NCBI GenBank assembly: GCA_039090855.1
Contig: CM077010.1
Coordinates: 46,332,905-46,396,904, forward strand
Reading direction: 5' to 3'
DNA length: 64,000 bases
Source: Macrothele yani
Lineage: Eukaryota; Arthropoda; Arachnida; Araneae; Macrothelidae
This document shows positions 31,490 through 43,050 of the stretch, in pieces. The notes under the pieces are model-generated. The model saw nothing but the letters and a program-made list of their open reading frames with translations, was not told the origin of the DNA and did not search any database. The translations under genes and the position numbers were made by a program. Every line of letters starts with the position of its first letter. Position 1 is the stretch's first letter.

Positions 31490-34400
31490 GCCACGCTCAT
31501 TCAGTGGAATTGCCGAGGTCTGCGATCACGCATTGATGATTTGAAAGGTTTACTGTCTTCGCACACACCTGTGTGCGTGTGTCTCAAGAGACAAAGCTTC
31601 GCACGACGGACACTCCTTCGTTGCAGAGATATTCTCTTTTCCGCCATGTTCACCTGGATGGCGTTATTGCCTGCGGTGGGGTGGCCGTCGTGGTTCCTCA
31701 TGGTATTCCTGTCGCTGCAGTTGCCCTTCGGACGACTTTGCAGGCAGTGGCAGTGCGACTTTCTGTGCACACACTGTTCACGGTGTGTTCCCTCTACATA
31801 CCGCCAGATGAAGCTGTAAGCCTTTCGGATCTGGAAGATTTAGTTGACCAACTGCCGCCTCCTTTCTTCATCTTAGGAGATTTTAATGCTCACAATCCGT
31901 TGTGGGGTTCTACAACTCGAGACTCCAGGGGCCGTGTTGTTGAGTCCCTTCTCTCCAACACGTCCCTCTGTCTCCACAACACCGGAGTTACTACTTACTT
32001 TCATGAACCCACCCGCTCGTACTCAGCCATTGATCTGTCTCTGAGTTCACCATCTTTATATCCTGACTGGTCCTGGAGCGTGTCTGGTGATCCCCTTGGC
32101 AGCGATCACTTTCCCATCTTTCTCCGTCTCGCGGGTGGCGGGTACCGTTACCCTACTCGCCCTGCTAGATGGAATATTGATCGTGCCAAGTGGGACACAT
32201 TCACGGCTTCAGCGATTATTACTCCAGCTGTGGTGACCTCGGGAACGGTCGATGACGCTGTTGCGGCGGTAACGGATTGTATTGTGCAAGCGGCAGAACT
32301 TACCATCCCCAGGACGTCGACTAAACTTCCACGTTGCCCGAGACCTTGGTGGAATTCCACTTGTATGGCAGCTCGTCGGGCCCAACATCGGGCTTGGGGT
32401 AGGTTTCGTCGGTACCCCACCGACGCGAACCTACTTGCTTTCAAGAAAGCCAAGTCCTACGCGCGATTGGTTCGTAGGCGTAGTCAACGGGAGTCCTGGT
32501 TACAATATGTATCCGGGATTAACACCAATACCAGCCCTAAGATCGTTTGGGACAGGATCCGTAAGATTCGGGGACAGTACCCATCTGGGGAAATCTCCAT
32601 TCTTGAGAGTGGTGGAGGGACGGTTGCTGACGCTCAGGGTATTGCTGACTGTCTGGGCGCCGCTTTTTCTTCGGTGTCCAGCAGCAGCAATTACCCTGCT
32701 TCGTTCCGGCAGTTACAGCCGCGGCTTGAACGGTCCAAGATTTCTTTTGGATCGTTTTCTGCCACAGATTACAACAGCCCGCTGACTGCCGTGGAGCTGA
32801 AGACCGCTCTGAATCGGTCCGGCCGGACATCTGTCGGACCGGATAACATCCATTACGAAATGCTGAAGCACCTTTCTCCGTCCTCTCTTGAATGTCTGCT
32901 AATCCTGTTTAACAGGATTTGGCAAGAGCATGTCTTTCCCTGAATCTTGGCACACCGCCATTGTCGTTCCTGTTCCCAAACCTGGTAAAGCTCCCACTAA
33001 CCCGTTGAACTACCGACCAATTGCTATGACGAGCTGCCTTTGCAAAGTACTCGAGCGTATCATTAATTTTCGTCTCATTTTTTATCTGGAGTTTCATCAC
33101 ATTTTTTCACCTCATCAGAGTGGATTTCGCACATCTCGATCCACCACCGATAATCATCTTCGCCTTGAGACATCTGTCAGGGAGGCGTTTGTCCGACGTC
33201 AGCACATGGTCTCCGTATTCTTCGACATGGAGAAAGCCTATGACCGTACCTGGAGATACGGCATTCTCCGTGATCTGCACGAGTGCGGATTGCGGGGAAA
33301 CTTACCATCTTTCATCGCCGGATTTCTCCAGGACCGGAGTTTCCGTGTGCGCGTCGGGTCGGCCCTCTCTGCGGTGTACCCGCAAGAACAGGGTGTACCT
33401 CAAGGCTCCATTTTATCGGTCACTCTGTTCATCCTTCGTGTCAACCATATTTTCCAACTGCTTCCTCCGACGGTTCGTGGAACCATGTACGTGGATGATC
33501 TGCAGATCTCTTGCGCGTCAGTTAACATGCGCACCATCGAGAGACAGCTCCAGTCTGCCATTACCAAGATCTCTCACTGGGCTTCCCAAAATGGCTTTGG
33601 CTTCTCGACGCAGAAGACCGTTTGCGTGCATTTTTGCCGCAAACGGGGTCTTCACCCAGACCCCAGCCTCCGTCTGGGGTGTTCTACCATCCCTGTGGTG
33701 TCAGCAGCCAGGTTCCTTGGGCTAACTTTTGACCGAGCGCTCACCTTCCGGCCTCACATTCAGTCTTTGAAGGTGAAGTGCACGAAGTCATTGAGTATCC
33801 TGAAGGTCCTCTCCCGAACATCTTGGGGGGCCGACAGGTGCTCAATGCTTCGCATTTACCATTCTCTGATTCGGTCAAAGTTAGACTTCGGATGCATTAC
33901 GTACGGTTCAGCGCGTCCATCGGTTTTAAAGCCTTTGGACCCCGTCCATCACCAGGCATTGCGGCTATGTACTGGTGCTTTCCGTACCTCTCCCGTGCAT
34001 AGCCTGTATGCGGAGGCTCATGAGCCGCCGTTGTGCATCCGTCGTAAGCAGCTGTCTCTTCAGTTTTACACAAAACTGAAATCTCTTCCTGATCATCCCC
34101 TGCATGGTTCCATCTTCCAACCGGACTGTGTCCGCTTGTTTTCCAACCGCCCCTCCTGTGTTCCGACGTTCGGGATTCGGATGTCTGCCATGGTGCGCGA
34201 TGCTGGTCTAAACTTGTCAAGGATTGGTTTGACCACCTTTTTCAACCGTCCTCCTTGGCAGTCCGTTCTAGCAACGGCTGACCTTTCTCTTTGTGTGTGG
34301 CCAAAGTCTTCCACTCCTGCTCTGGTGTACCAGCAGCTCTTTGCTGAATTACAGTCTGTCTACCCGGATTTTGTGCCTGTGTTCACCGATGGCTCGAAGT

Positions 34401-35201
34401 CCGGGGATGTCGTTGGATCCGCTTTTGTGTGTGGCGAATCCTCACATGCTGAGCGGCTTCCGCCTGAATCCACCGTCTTTTCGGCAGAGATGCGTGCGGT
34501 ACACCTCGCTTTGTGCCACATACAGTCTCGATCACTTCGTCGCGCTATGGTTTGCTCTGATTCCCCAGTCCGTCATCCATGTTTTATCTTCTCCAGAGGA
34601 CACGGACTCACCTGTCATCCGTGATGTCCGTCGTCTTCTTGGAACTTTGGAGGGTGATGGCTTCCTGGTCCGATTCTGTTGGGTTCCTGGCCATGTTGGG
34701 ATCCGGGGTAACGAGCTGGCAGATCTCTCTGCTAGGTCTGTTTCCTCCATGTCGCCAGCTCGGCTGCCACTGTCTTTCCGAGATTATCGGCCATTGATCC
34801 GGACTTTTGTTATGGATGAGTGGCAGTCCCTGTGGTCTCAGCAGGGCAGCAATAAACTCTATGCCATCAAACCACGGATCGACCTATGGAAGTCTAGTTT
34901 GCGGAAGAACCGTCGTGAGGAAGTTGTTCTTGCACGTCTCCGCATTGGGCACTGTCGTTTTACTCACCGCTTTTTGCTGTGTGGCGAGAGTGTCCCGGTG
35001 TGTGAGGCGTGCGACTGTCGTCTCACCGTCCTTCATGTTTTGTGTACTTGTGTTCGTTTTTGTGCTCATCGTTTTCGTCATTTTCACTCTCATCTGTTGG
35101 ACGAAGGAGCAGCTACGCTGCAAACTATTATCGGTGAAGCCTGCGATACGAGAGCAGTGTTTTCATTTTTACGGGAAATTGACTTTTATAAACTCGTCTA
35201 G
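31490..35201 (+). pseudogene. LINE ORF2 (endonuclease, reverse transcriptase, RNase H) with three frameshifts
   Basis: The endonuclease starts LIQWNCRGLRSRIDDL and has the ETKL Glu, FFILGDFNAHNPLWG and GSDHFPIFL. RT: NYRPIAMTSCLCKVLERII, SVFFDMEKAYDRTW, GVPQGSILS and the active-site MYVDDLQI near 33484. RNase H: PVFTDGSKSGDVVGSA, FSAEMRAVHLAL, then WVPGHVGIRGNELAD. The C-terminal CGESVPVCEACDC is a zinc-finger-like motif. The frame breaks near 31590 (one base short, before QETKL), near 32935 (one extra base, at FPESW) and near 34565 (one base short, in CSDS). Everything else is open, so the parent was intact recently. Confidence 0.92.
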
Positions 35202-35381
35202 ATTTTAACTTCTTCATTCTCATGTTTCATTTTTACTACCTCAGCCTGTTTTTAACCTTGTGTACGTTTTTATTGCTTTAGTTTTGTTTTGATGTCTTTT
35301 GTTTGGTGCTCTTTGGCCAACCATGGCCCTTGCGCCATTAAACTCAATCAACCAACCAACCAACCAACCTAACATGATACC

Positions 35382-35550
35382 AAATAATTATGAGGATTAG
35401 GGTTTGAACACTTATTTGTACATAAACTCCATTCTTCTTCTGAAAACTTTATATGTACATGAACTCTATTCTTTATTACTTTTGTGTGAACTTGAGTGTT
35501 ACGTTTTCATAAAAAGTTTATTCCGAGTAGTTTTTCATATTTACTATGTT
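35382..35550. other. Spacer between the LINE and the Tc1 element
   Basis: No feature seen. Confidence 0.4.
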
Positions 35551-35649
35551 GTGCAAATTAATTGGGACAAAGTAAAAAATCACTCTTTTTTTCCAAACCT
35601 ATGCCTTTATATCATTCTATACCTTGATATACACTGATAAATACCTGTA

Positions 35650-36640
35650 TTAGTATGAAGTATGTTCTTCTTTAGCAGAAATGACCTCTTGAATTCGTTT
35701 TGGCATTGACTCTACTAATTGAGTGCACATATGTTTGACTTCATAATCGTGGAACCACACTTTTATAGCATTCGTTATCATACGTTTTTTGGTTGTACAG
35801 TCCATTTTACCTAAACGTCTCTTCAAAATATTCCACAAGTTTTCTATGGGATTTAAGTCTGGTGAATTTCCAGGCGAATCAAGCAAATGAATTTGATTTT
35901 CCAGCATGAATTTCTTGAACAATTTCCAATTGTGACATGGGGCCAAGTCATGTTAAAATGTCCCGTCAAAAGTTTGCAAGAATGGAACAATCCTACGTTG
36001 TAATATTTCTACGTACCTGGCTGAATTCATCATACTTTGAACAGGAACTAAGCTTCCAGTGCCATTTGATGAGAAAAAACCCCAAAACAACTGTTTCAGA
36101 GGGTGTTTTACAGTTTGTTTGACATGCTCAGGTCTTAAGGGTTCACAGTTGCTTCGTCTAACGACGTTTGCTTGGTAACCGTGCACAGTTAAATGAGTTT
36201 CGTCACTGAAAATTACCTTTCTCCAGTCGTCAGCAGTCCATGATTTATATTTTTTGGCTAATGCTAAAAGTTTTATCTTCATTTTCGCATACAAATATTG
36301 TTTTTTCGTTGGTCTTCTTGCCTTCCGGCCAACTTCCAGAAGCCTACGGCATACAGTTGAATCACTAACATCACAACCTCTAGCCAATAAATCTCTTTGA
36401 AGGTCGGTGCTTGTTTTTGCTTTTTTATTCATTTTACTATTTCTGATTATACATTTATCGGTTCGTGGAGTTGTTTTTCGTTTTCTTCCACATTTACCTC
36501 TCCTTTTTGGAGACGATAATCCAGATGCATTGTACCGCGTGAGCAGTCTTGATATACTTGATTTGCCTACACGAACTGCAGAAGCGATATCTCTTACTGT
36601 CATAGAAGTGTGATCCTTCAGAGCGATTATTTTTGCACGC
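35650..36640 (-). pseudogene. Tc1-like transposase with a frameshift
   Basis: The first part (36603-35953) has MTVRDIASAVRVGKSSISRL (helix-turn-helix), GRKRKTTPRTDKCI, the second DNA-binding part TSTDLQRDLLARGCDVSDST, first Asp in KVIFSDETHLTVHG and a mid-domain FWGFFSSNGTGSLVPV, ending QTFDGTF. The second part (35946-35650) starts MAPCHNWKLFKKFM after the second-Asp region and has SPGNSPDLNPIENLWNILK with the catalytic Glu and QLVESMPKRIQEVISAKE. One frameshift or stop at about 35950 separates them; the HD of the second motif lies on the break. Otherwise it is well preserved. Confidence 0.9.
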
Positions 36641-36792
36641 TTTCTTGGGGAAATATCAATTTTTCAATACACGAAAGCAAGACGTACTCACAGAGAGAAA
36701 AAACTAACATCCACCTGTCAAACACGAAAGCTCACAACTGAAGCTGAAGTGCCTATTTCGTGTTTAAAACCGGTCAAACCACATTCTTACTA

Positions 36793-38325
36793 GAACTTAC
36801 TATTTTACTCGTGCACAGTATGTATCTTGGATGCAATAAATATCTGTCTTGAGCACGATTACAAAGGTACTCTACAACTGCACATACCCGTCTTCAATGA
36901 ACAAACACTTTTATTCGAAATTAAAAACATCTATATACAGATAAGAGCAAATTAAAAAGTTAAAAGTTAAAAGGCGAGCACTTTCCGTCCACCCTAGTGG
37001 CCATTATCAAGCCAACAAGTGAGCTCAGATTTCCTGTGAGTGGGACTATAATACATACAGGGTTAGTCACGTGTAGTTACCATAGCAACGCAAAGTAAAA
37101 ATAACAACGTGGTAAACATATATAGTTTTTATATCTTAAAGTCTTTAGGTTAAGTTAAGTGTTCTTAGGTGGTCTAAGTGTTCGAATGTATTGTCGAAAT
37201 GGGTTTGGTACATAACACGTTAAATCTTCGCTACAGCATGGATTTCGTACCATAGAATAAACAAGGTTTCATTGAAAAAGGTATCGGTCTTGTTTTCAGT
37301 ATATACCAAATGTCGGATTTGTTCCCAAGCTAAAACAAAATGTTCCATTTTCTTGGCTAAGGAGGTCGTCATCGCTTTTCTAGAAATATCGTATTTATGT
37401 TCAGACGTTCTTAAACCCAACGTCCTGAGGGTGGAGCCTATATAATAACAAGGTGGAACTTCATGTTTAGGAAACTGACGCGGTATACAGTATATTCCAT
37501 ATTTGTCATTTATTTTTACTTGATCACGATCACAACGAACCACGTTGAAAATATTTGTTGTTAGTAGTCCAAACATTGTACCTGGTGTTTATTACAGAAA
37601 CGCTGTAGAGCATTTTTAATGTTAGGGTTATAATCTAACGACCCAACAAATGTTTTATTTACTATTTCTCTTGTCAGCGTAGTATGTTGCAAGCGTTGTT
37701 GTTTCCCAATCAGTTGTGAGATATATGTTTCTGGGTACCCGAACTGTTCCGTGGTCGCAGAATATAATTAAGTTCTTTTGTCTTGACTGTATGGATGAGG
37801 AATGTGTAAACGCTCTTGCGATATGTGTTCGCACTCCTGCTAGTTTGTGTTGTAATCGGTGGTTGGATGCAAAAGTAATATAAGTCGGAATATGCGTAGG
37901 TTTACGATAAACTTCAAACGAAATATCATTGGTTTTTGAGTGCCTAGACAGAAGGACATCCAAAAACGGTAGTGATCAATGTTCTTCAAATTCTATTGTA
38001 AAATTAATGGTTGGGAATGCTGACGAGAATGCCAAGGTAAAAGATCGAAGTAATTCAATGGTGTGCTGCCAGAAGACCAGAACGTCGTCGACATATCTCA
38101 TATATAAGAGAGGTTTTTACATACATTAATCAAGTACTGTGTTCTTCACTTTCTGCATGACCACCTCTGCCAAATGTAGAGAGAGGTTTGATCCCATAGG
38201 GGTTCCATTTAACTGTTGGTAGATAATATTGTCAAAAGTGAAAAAAGTTCGCCGTGCAATGAGCTGTAATATTCGCCGTGCAATGAGCTGTAATATTCGC
38301 CATGCAATGAGCTGAAATGCTTTTA
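36793..38325 (-). pseudogene. Penelope-like element, inverted 5'-truncated copy
   Basis: It starts within the RT domain near 38325 and retains TPMGSNLSLHLAEVVMQKV, the active site RYVDDVLVF near 38095, LDVLLSRHSKTNDISFEVYR (37963 onward), and the GIY-YIG endonuclease: NDKYGIYCIPRQFPKHEVPP then CYYIGSTLRTLGLRTSEHKY (about 37500-37390). The endonuclease frame is open through RKAMTTSLAKKMEHFVLAWE. Stops and shifts near 37965 and 37655 are shared with the plus copy. At its 5' junction a 24-bp unit is repeated three times (38252-38321). Confidence 0.9.
38252..38321. repeat. 24-bp unit, three tandem copies, at the Penelope inversion junction
   Basis: cgccgtgcaatgagctgtaa plus tatt is repeated exactly twice and a third time with two changes. 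The plus copy has the corresponding sequence once (near 40005). The unit encodes eight codons of the RT domain. Confidence 0.9.
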
Positions 38326-41300
38326 TGTCTCCATGTGACTAACCCTGTATGTATTATAGTCCCACTCACAGGAGATCTGAGCTCACTTGTTGGCTGGATC
38401 ATGGCCACTTGGGTGGACCGAAAGTTCTCGCCTTTTAACTTTTAACTTTTTAATATGCTCTTAGCTGTACATAGATGTTTTTAATTTCGAATAAAAGTGT
38501 TTGTTCATTGAAGACGGGTATGTCCAGTTGTAGAGTACCTTTGTAATCGTACTTAAAACAGATATTTATTGCTTCCAAGATACATACTGTGCACGAGTAA
38601 AATAGTAAGTTTTAGTACGACCCTGCTCGAAGAATAACTACAAGGAAAACCATCTGGATGGTTAATGTGTCTCTTTGTTAGCTCATCAGACAGTGTGGCC
38701 GATGGAACGTGCTGTGGAACTGTTTCGAAAATTCTGAAGGCAAATGGAGCATCAAATAATGCACTTAATTTTTTTTTAAATATGTGCAGAAGAGGTCTCG
38801 AAGTGACTCCACGGTTTCTGAGAATCACAAACAAACTATTGTTAGCTCAAGACGCAAGATGCCTAGCAATATCAGAAGTTAAAAGACTGCGTATTGAAAT
38901 TCGACGAAAACGTGCGCTTTTCTGGACTATTAACATAGGAAGTCACACCTTGCATACTCATGGATAGTACAACAACTTCACCCGATTTTATTGGGTAAGT
39001 TCTTACTTACATTTAACACATTATTACAAAACGAAATTGAAATAGTACAAAAACGGCATATCAAAAAACTTCGAAACTTAATGGCAGATATAGTTGAACA
39101 AAGAAGTACCGAAGAACGAAGGAAATATCGACCTACACCTAGGTTACTATCTTCTGATGCCTTTTTGAACCTGAGCTCATTTACCTTATCTAACACTAAG
39201 GAAAAGGCACCACAAAAAGGTTTTAAATTTAGCTACCCTCCTTTGCCAGTGCATCCAATTAGGGCTATCTCTCAGGTTGAGAAAATTAGTAAATCACTCC
39301 CACCTACAGAACAAGATTCAGTGCGTCTATCTCTGTCTAAAACCCTTAAATTAAAACAAAAGAGACCTATTGAACCCGAACTACGGATACTTCAATATGA
39401 AAGAGAACAACTAATGGCATTAAAAAAGAATACAGAATTGGCCATTGTGAGTGCAGATAAGACACATCAAATTGTAATTATGGACAAGACCGAGTATATT
39501 GGCAAGATGAAGGATGCCTTTAAAGTTATTCCACACAAAGTTATTAAAAAAGATCCTACCGCTGCTACAATCTCCCGTCTGAATGACCTGAGAAAAGAAG
39601 GTTTCCTGCCTACCACTATCTCTTTACAAATGCACCCCCCAAATGGACCAAAATTGCCCCTAGCATTTGGAATGGTAAAATCTCATAAACCAGATAATCC
39701 TGTTCGACCACTGGTCTCAGGACTTCATAATCCCACTAGAACATTGGAAAAAGCACTTGCCTTTTACCTAGCACCTCACTTTCAATACTCAAAGTATTCA
39801 ATTCAAAGTGCTTCACAAGCCTTACATAAAATTCGTGACTTTGACGCCCGTGGCCAGAAATTTAAAATGGCATCCTTGGATGTAACAACACTCTTTCCAA
39901 ATGTCCCTGTTCATGAGGCTCATATTATTATAGAAGAGAAATTCACTTCAATACCTGGTGTCCAACACTCTGAAGTTTTGGCTATTGTCAAAGCATTACA
40001 GCTCATTGTACGGCGAACTTTTTCACTTTTGACAATATTATCTACCAACAGTTAGATGCAACCCCTATGGGATCACCCCTCTCTCCACTTTTGGCAGAGG
40101 TGGTCATGCAGAAAGTAGAGAACACAGTACTTGATCAATGTATGTACAAACCTATGTTATATATGAGATATGTCGACAACGTTCTAGTCTTCTGGCCGCA
40201 CACCATTGAATTACTTCGATCTTTTACCTTGGCCTTTTCGTCAGTATTCCCAACCATTAATTTTACAATAGAATTTGAAGAACATTGATCACTACTGTTT
40301 TTGGATGTCCTTCTGTCTAGGCACTCAAAAACCAATGATATTTCGTTTGAAGTTTATCGTAAACCTACGCATATTCCGACTTATATTACTTTTGCATCCA
40401 ACCACCGATTACAACACAAACTAGCAGGAGTGCGAACACATATCGCAAGAGCGTTTACACATTCCTCATTCATACAGTCAAGACAAAAAGAACTTCATTA
40501 TATTCTTAGACCACGGAACAGTTCGGGTACCCAGAAACATATATCTCACAACTGATTGGGAAACAACAACGCTTGCAACATACTACGCTGACAAGAGAAA
40601 TAGTAAATAAAACATTTGTTGGGTCGTTAAATTATAACCCTAACATTAAAAATGCCCTGCAGCGTTTCTGTAATAAACACCAGGTGCAATTTGGACTACT
40701 AACAACAAATATTTTTAATATGGTTCGTTGTGATCGTGATCAAGTAAAAATAAATGACAAATATGGAATATACTGTATACCGCGTCAGTTTCCTAAACAT
40801 GAAGTTCCACCTTGTTATTATATAGGCTCCACCCTCAGGACGTTGGGTTTGAGAACGTCTGAACATTAATACGATATTTCTAGAAAGGCGATGTCGACCT
40901 CTTTAGCCAAGAAAGTTAAAGTGGAACATTTTGTTCCAACTTGGGAACAAATCCGACATTTGGAATATACTGAAAACAAGACCGATACCTTTTTCAATGA
41001 AGCTTTATTTATTCTATCGTACGATAATTCATGCTGTAACGAAGATTTACCATGTTATGTACCAAACCCATGGCGACAATACATTCGAACACTTAGACCA
41101 CCTAAAAACACTTAACTTAACCTAAAGACTTTAAGATATAAAAACTACATATTTTTACCACGTTGTTCGTTTTACTTTGCGTTGCTATGGTAACTACACG
41201 TGACTAACCCTGTATGTATTATAGTCCCACTCACAGGAAATCTGAGCTCACTTGTTGGCTTGATAATGGCCACTTGGGTGGACCGAAAGTGCTCGCCTTT

Positions 41301-41450
41301 TAACTTTTTAATATGCTCTTAGCTGTACATAGATGTTTTTAATTTCGAATAAAAGTGTTTATTCATTAAAGACGGGTATGTGCAGTTGTAGAGTACCTTT
41401 GTAATCGTGCTTAAGACAGATATTTATTGCGTCCAAGAAGCCACATTCTT
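38326..41450 (+). pseudogene. Penelope-like element, plus-strand copy (RT plus GIY-YIG endonuclease)
   Basis: A terminal repeat, then an N-terminal region near 38670-38970 (ASNNALNFFLNMC), then a 354-codon frame from 38991 with SLPPTEQDSVRLSLSKTLKL, ELAIVSADKTHQIVIMDKTE, AFGMVKSHKPDNPVRPLVSG and FKMASLDVTTLFPNVPV (first RT Asp). A missing T near 40020 shifts the frame to MGSPLSPLLAEVVM. The active site reads RYVDNVLVF (normally YVDD). A TGA follows EFEEH at about 40286. GIY-YIG comes later (KYGIYCIPRQ, CYYIGSTLRTLG near 40760-40850) with a stop at SEH. Dead in several places. Confidence 0.9.
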
Positions 41451-41577
41451 ACTATGAAGTTCTAACAGTCACGCCACCTCACAGCTGATAAAACCGGTTT
41501 ACGTGGGTTTCCGACATCAACTGGCGATCACATCACAATTCTGAGAATAAAATAGCTTGTCCCAATTAATTTGCACG

Positions 41578-42070
41578 GTATAGTAAAAAGAATGTTTTCC
41601 TTTATTGACAAATCAGCCAAGTTGCTCGAATGTATATGTCCTTGTGTGGTTCTAAGATATGTCGTGATTCTTTTTAATGCAGAGAAACTTCTTTCGGCAG
41701 TTGCAGTTGTTGATGGGAACTTTAATATTAGGTCTGATAATTTGTACACCTCATTAAACACTATTTTTTTTTTTTTTTTTTTTTTGATTGGAGGTTTAAC
41801 GACCACCGTGAGCAACTCAATGGGCTATAAGCAGTCGCCATTAAACACTATGCCCAATTTATTCAAGTTTATGTAACCAGTAATGTATCTTACTGCTTTG
41901 CTTTTGTATTCATCAAGCGAATAAAATACCTTTAGTTAATTTTTTAGTCGAGCTGTATCAAAATTTGATGCATAGAGTTCTTTAAGTTCTGACAGTAGAT
42001 GTTCAAGGAAGCTTTCACAAAATTCACAGTTCGAATGGAAGAAAGCCACGAATTTAAGATATCATATCAC
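41578..42070 (-). pseudogene. hAT transposase relic (C-terminal dimerisation domain)
   Basis: The minus strand encodes ELKELYASNFDTARLKN (about 42000), VFNEVYKLSDLILKFP, STTATAERSFSALKRITTYL and RTTQGHIHSSNLADLSIKEN. The FPSTTATAERSFSALKRI block is the hAT-family dimerisation motif, close to ZMYM1-type hAT transposases. A truncated family D SINE splits the coding region. The C-terminus ends where the Tc1 element begins, so the Tc1 may have inserted in or beside it. Confidence 0.85.
41764..41838 (-). mobile_element. tRNA-derived SINE, family D, 5'-truncated, with 12-bp target duplication
   Basis: Only the 3' part and the A tail (T tract on plus) are present. cattaaacacta is exact on both sides (41752-41763 and 41839-41850). 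The clean duplication with a missing head shows truncated reverse transcription, typical of LINE-driven SINE insertion. Confidence 0.92.
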
Positions 42071-42544
42071 TGATTTTGATTCATGGCACTTCACAAAAAC
42101 TGAAACAACTCTCGCGAAACACTCTTATGGGCGGGAGTATGCGAGTGACGGAGACAGACTGTCTTCTTTTTTCTGAGCGAACCGTTGCCCAAAGCAATGG
42201 CCCATTCCCCTCTACCAACTGATTCATGTTGCCACGGAAACGCTAGTAGGCGATTGTACGGAATTTCTTCGAATCAGAACAACGAAGACTCTGGAAGAGC
42301 TGTTTACGTTATGCCGTTGGTCTTCGCTCGCCAGGCTAAGTAAAAGAAGCGAATCCGCACGTGTTTTCTCCGCAGCGAAAGTATCGACATATCTTAATAC
42401 CGTTGATAATAATTGACTCTTATTTGTGTATATTTAATTGACTTTTATTTATGCATTCTCTGGGCTTCGCATCAGCTTGCCCAGCTAGCCTCGAATATAC
42501 GCCACTGCATGCTTCATAAAGATTCTTCCATTTCGGATTATCTG
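42071..42544. other. Unassigned sequence
   Basis: No repeat or coding similarity recognised. Confidence 0.4.
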
Positions 42545-43050
42545 TTCTGCTTCCCTCTTTGTTTCCTGTATACTGTACGAGTTCATATTAGGGCTACCGA
42601 TTGATCAAGAGGTGCTGGTTTCTGGTTAATCGTTTGAGCATTTTTTTATTATTATTTTTTTGATTGGAGGTTTAACGACCACCGTGAGCAACTCAGTGGG
42701 CTATAAGAAGTAGTCGCCCGTCCCTAATTTAGGGCCACTGGTTCCATGGAAGGAAGAGAGCCAGTGTTCGAGCTTGATACGGGCTCAAAGCCTAGGCAGA
42801 GCGTAAATAATTTCCTCCTTGTTTCCTGCATACTGTCTGCGTTCATATTAGGGTGACCAAGTGATCAAGGGGCGCTGGTTTCTGGTTAATCGTTCGAGCT
42901 ACAAACGGTCTCAAAGCCCGGATAGAGCGTAGGTAATTCCCTTCCTGTTTCATGCATACCTTCGCGTTTCACATTAGGACTACCGATTGATCACGTGGCG
43001 CTGGTTTCTGGTTAATCGTTCGAGCTAGATGTGAGCTCGAAGCCCTGATA
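42545..43050. repeat. About 128-bp imperfect tandem repeat, 3-4 units, with SINE inserted
   Basis: The shared blocks tttctggttaatcgttcgag and ttgtttcctgcatactgt and the gatcaag(a/g)ggcgctgg block recur near 42560, 42830 and 42950. The first unit is split by a truncated family D SINE (about 42645-42758). Units differ by 10-20 percent by eye, so it is old. Confidence 0.75.
42645..42758 (-). mobile_element. tRNA-derived SINE, family D, 5'-truncated
   Basis: Its A tail is a T-rich stretch on the plus strand, then gattggaggtttaacgacca and the body up to gagagccagtg. No tRNA head. It lies inside the 128-bp repeat. Confidence 0.85.

Larger units (their letters stand above)
29459..35368 (+). mobile_element. 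Full-length I-like non-LTR retrotransposon with 13-bp target duplication
   Basis: A 5.9-kb element flanked by exact ctaacatgatacc (29446-29458 and 35369-35381). Order: GC-rich 5' UTR of about 790 bp, ORF1 with zinc knuckles, ORF2 with endonuclease, reverse transcriptase and RNase H, a short 3' UTR with tggcccttgcgccattaaac, and a (ccaa)n tail. The presence of RNase H and the ORF1 type place it near the I group; R1 and Loa relatives are alternatives. GC content is visibly higher than in the flanks. Three single-base lesions in ORF2 make it inactive, but the intact ends show recent insertion. Confidence 0.93.
36793..41450. mobile_element. Penelope-like element (EN+), head-to-head composite with 14-bp target duplication
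   Basis: An inverted, 5'-truncated copy (minus, to about 38325) is joined to a longer plus-strand copy (38326-41450). The plus copy is flanked by direct terminal repeats (pLTR-like, about 38335-38575 and 41195-41450), and the inverted copy contributes a third terminal repeat at 36793-37090. The duplication ccacattcttacta (36779-36792 and 41451-41464) brackets the whole, so it integrated as one unit. This layout is characteristic of Penelope-like elements. Confidence 0.9.
35551..41576 (-). mobile_element. Tc1-like transposon split by a Penelope-like composite
   Basis: The ends are exact inverted repeats gtgcaaattaattgggacaa (35551-35570) and its inverse (41557-41576). Without the 4.66-kb insertion the transposon would be about 1.37 kb, typical for Tc1 elements. 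The transposase is on the minus strand in the left part. The right part (41465-41556) is its 5' untranslated end. The whole element lies next to a hAT relic that begins right after the right end. Confidence 0.88.

Noticed and set aside
32148..32830. Minus-strand frames across the LINE
   Set aside because: They are shadows of ORF2 in GC-rich sequence.
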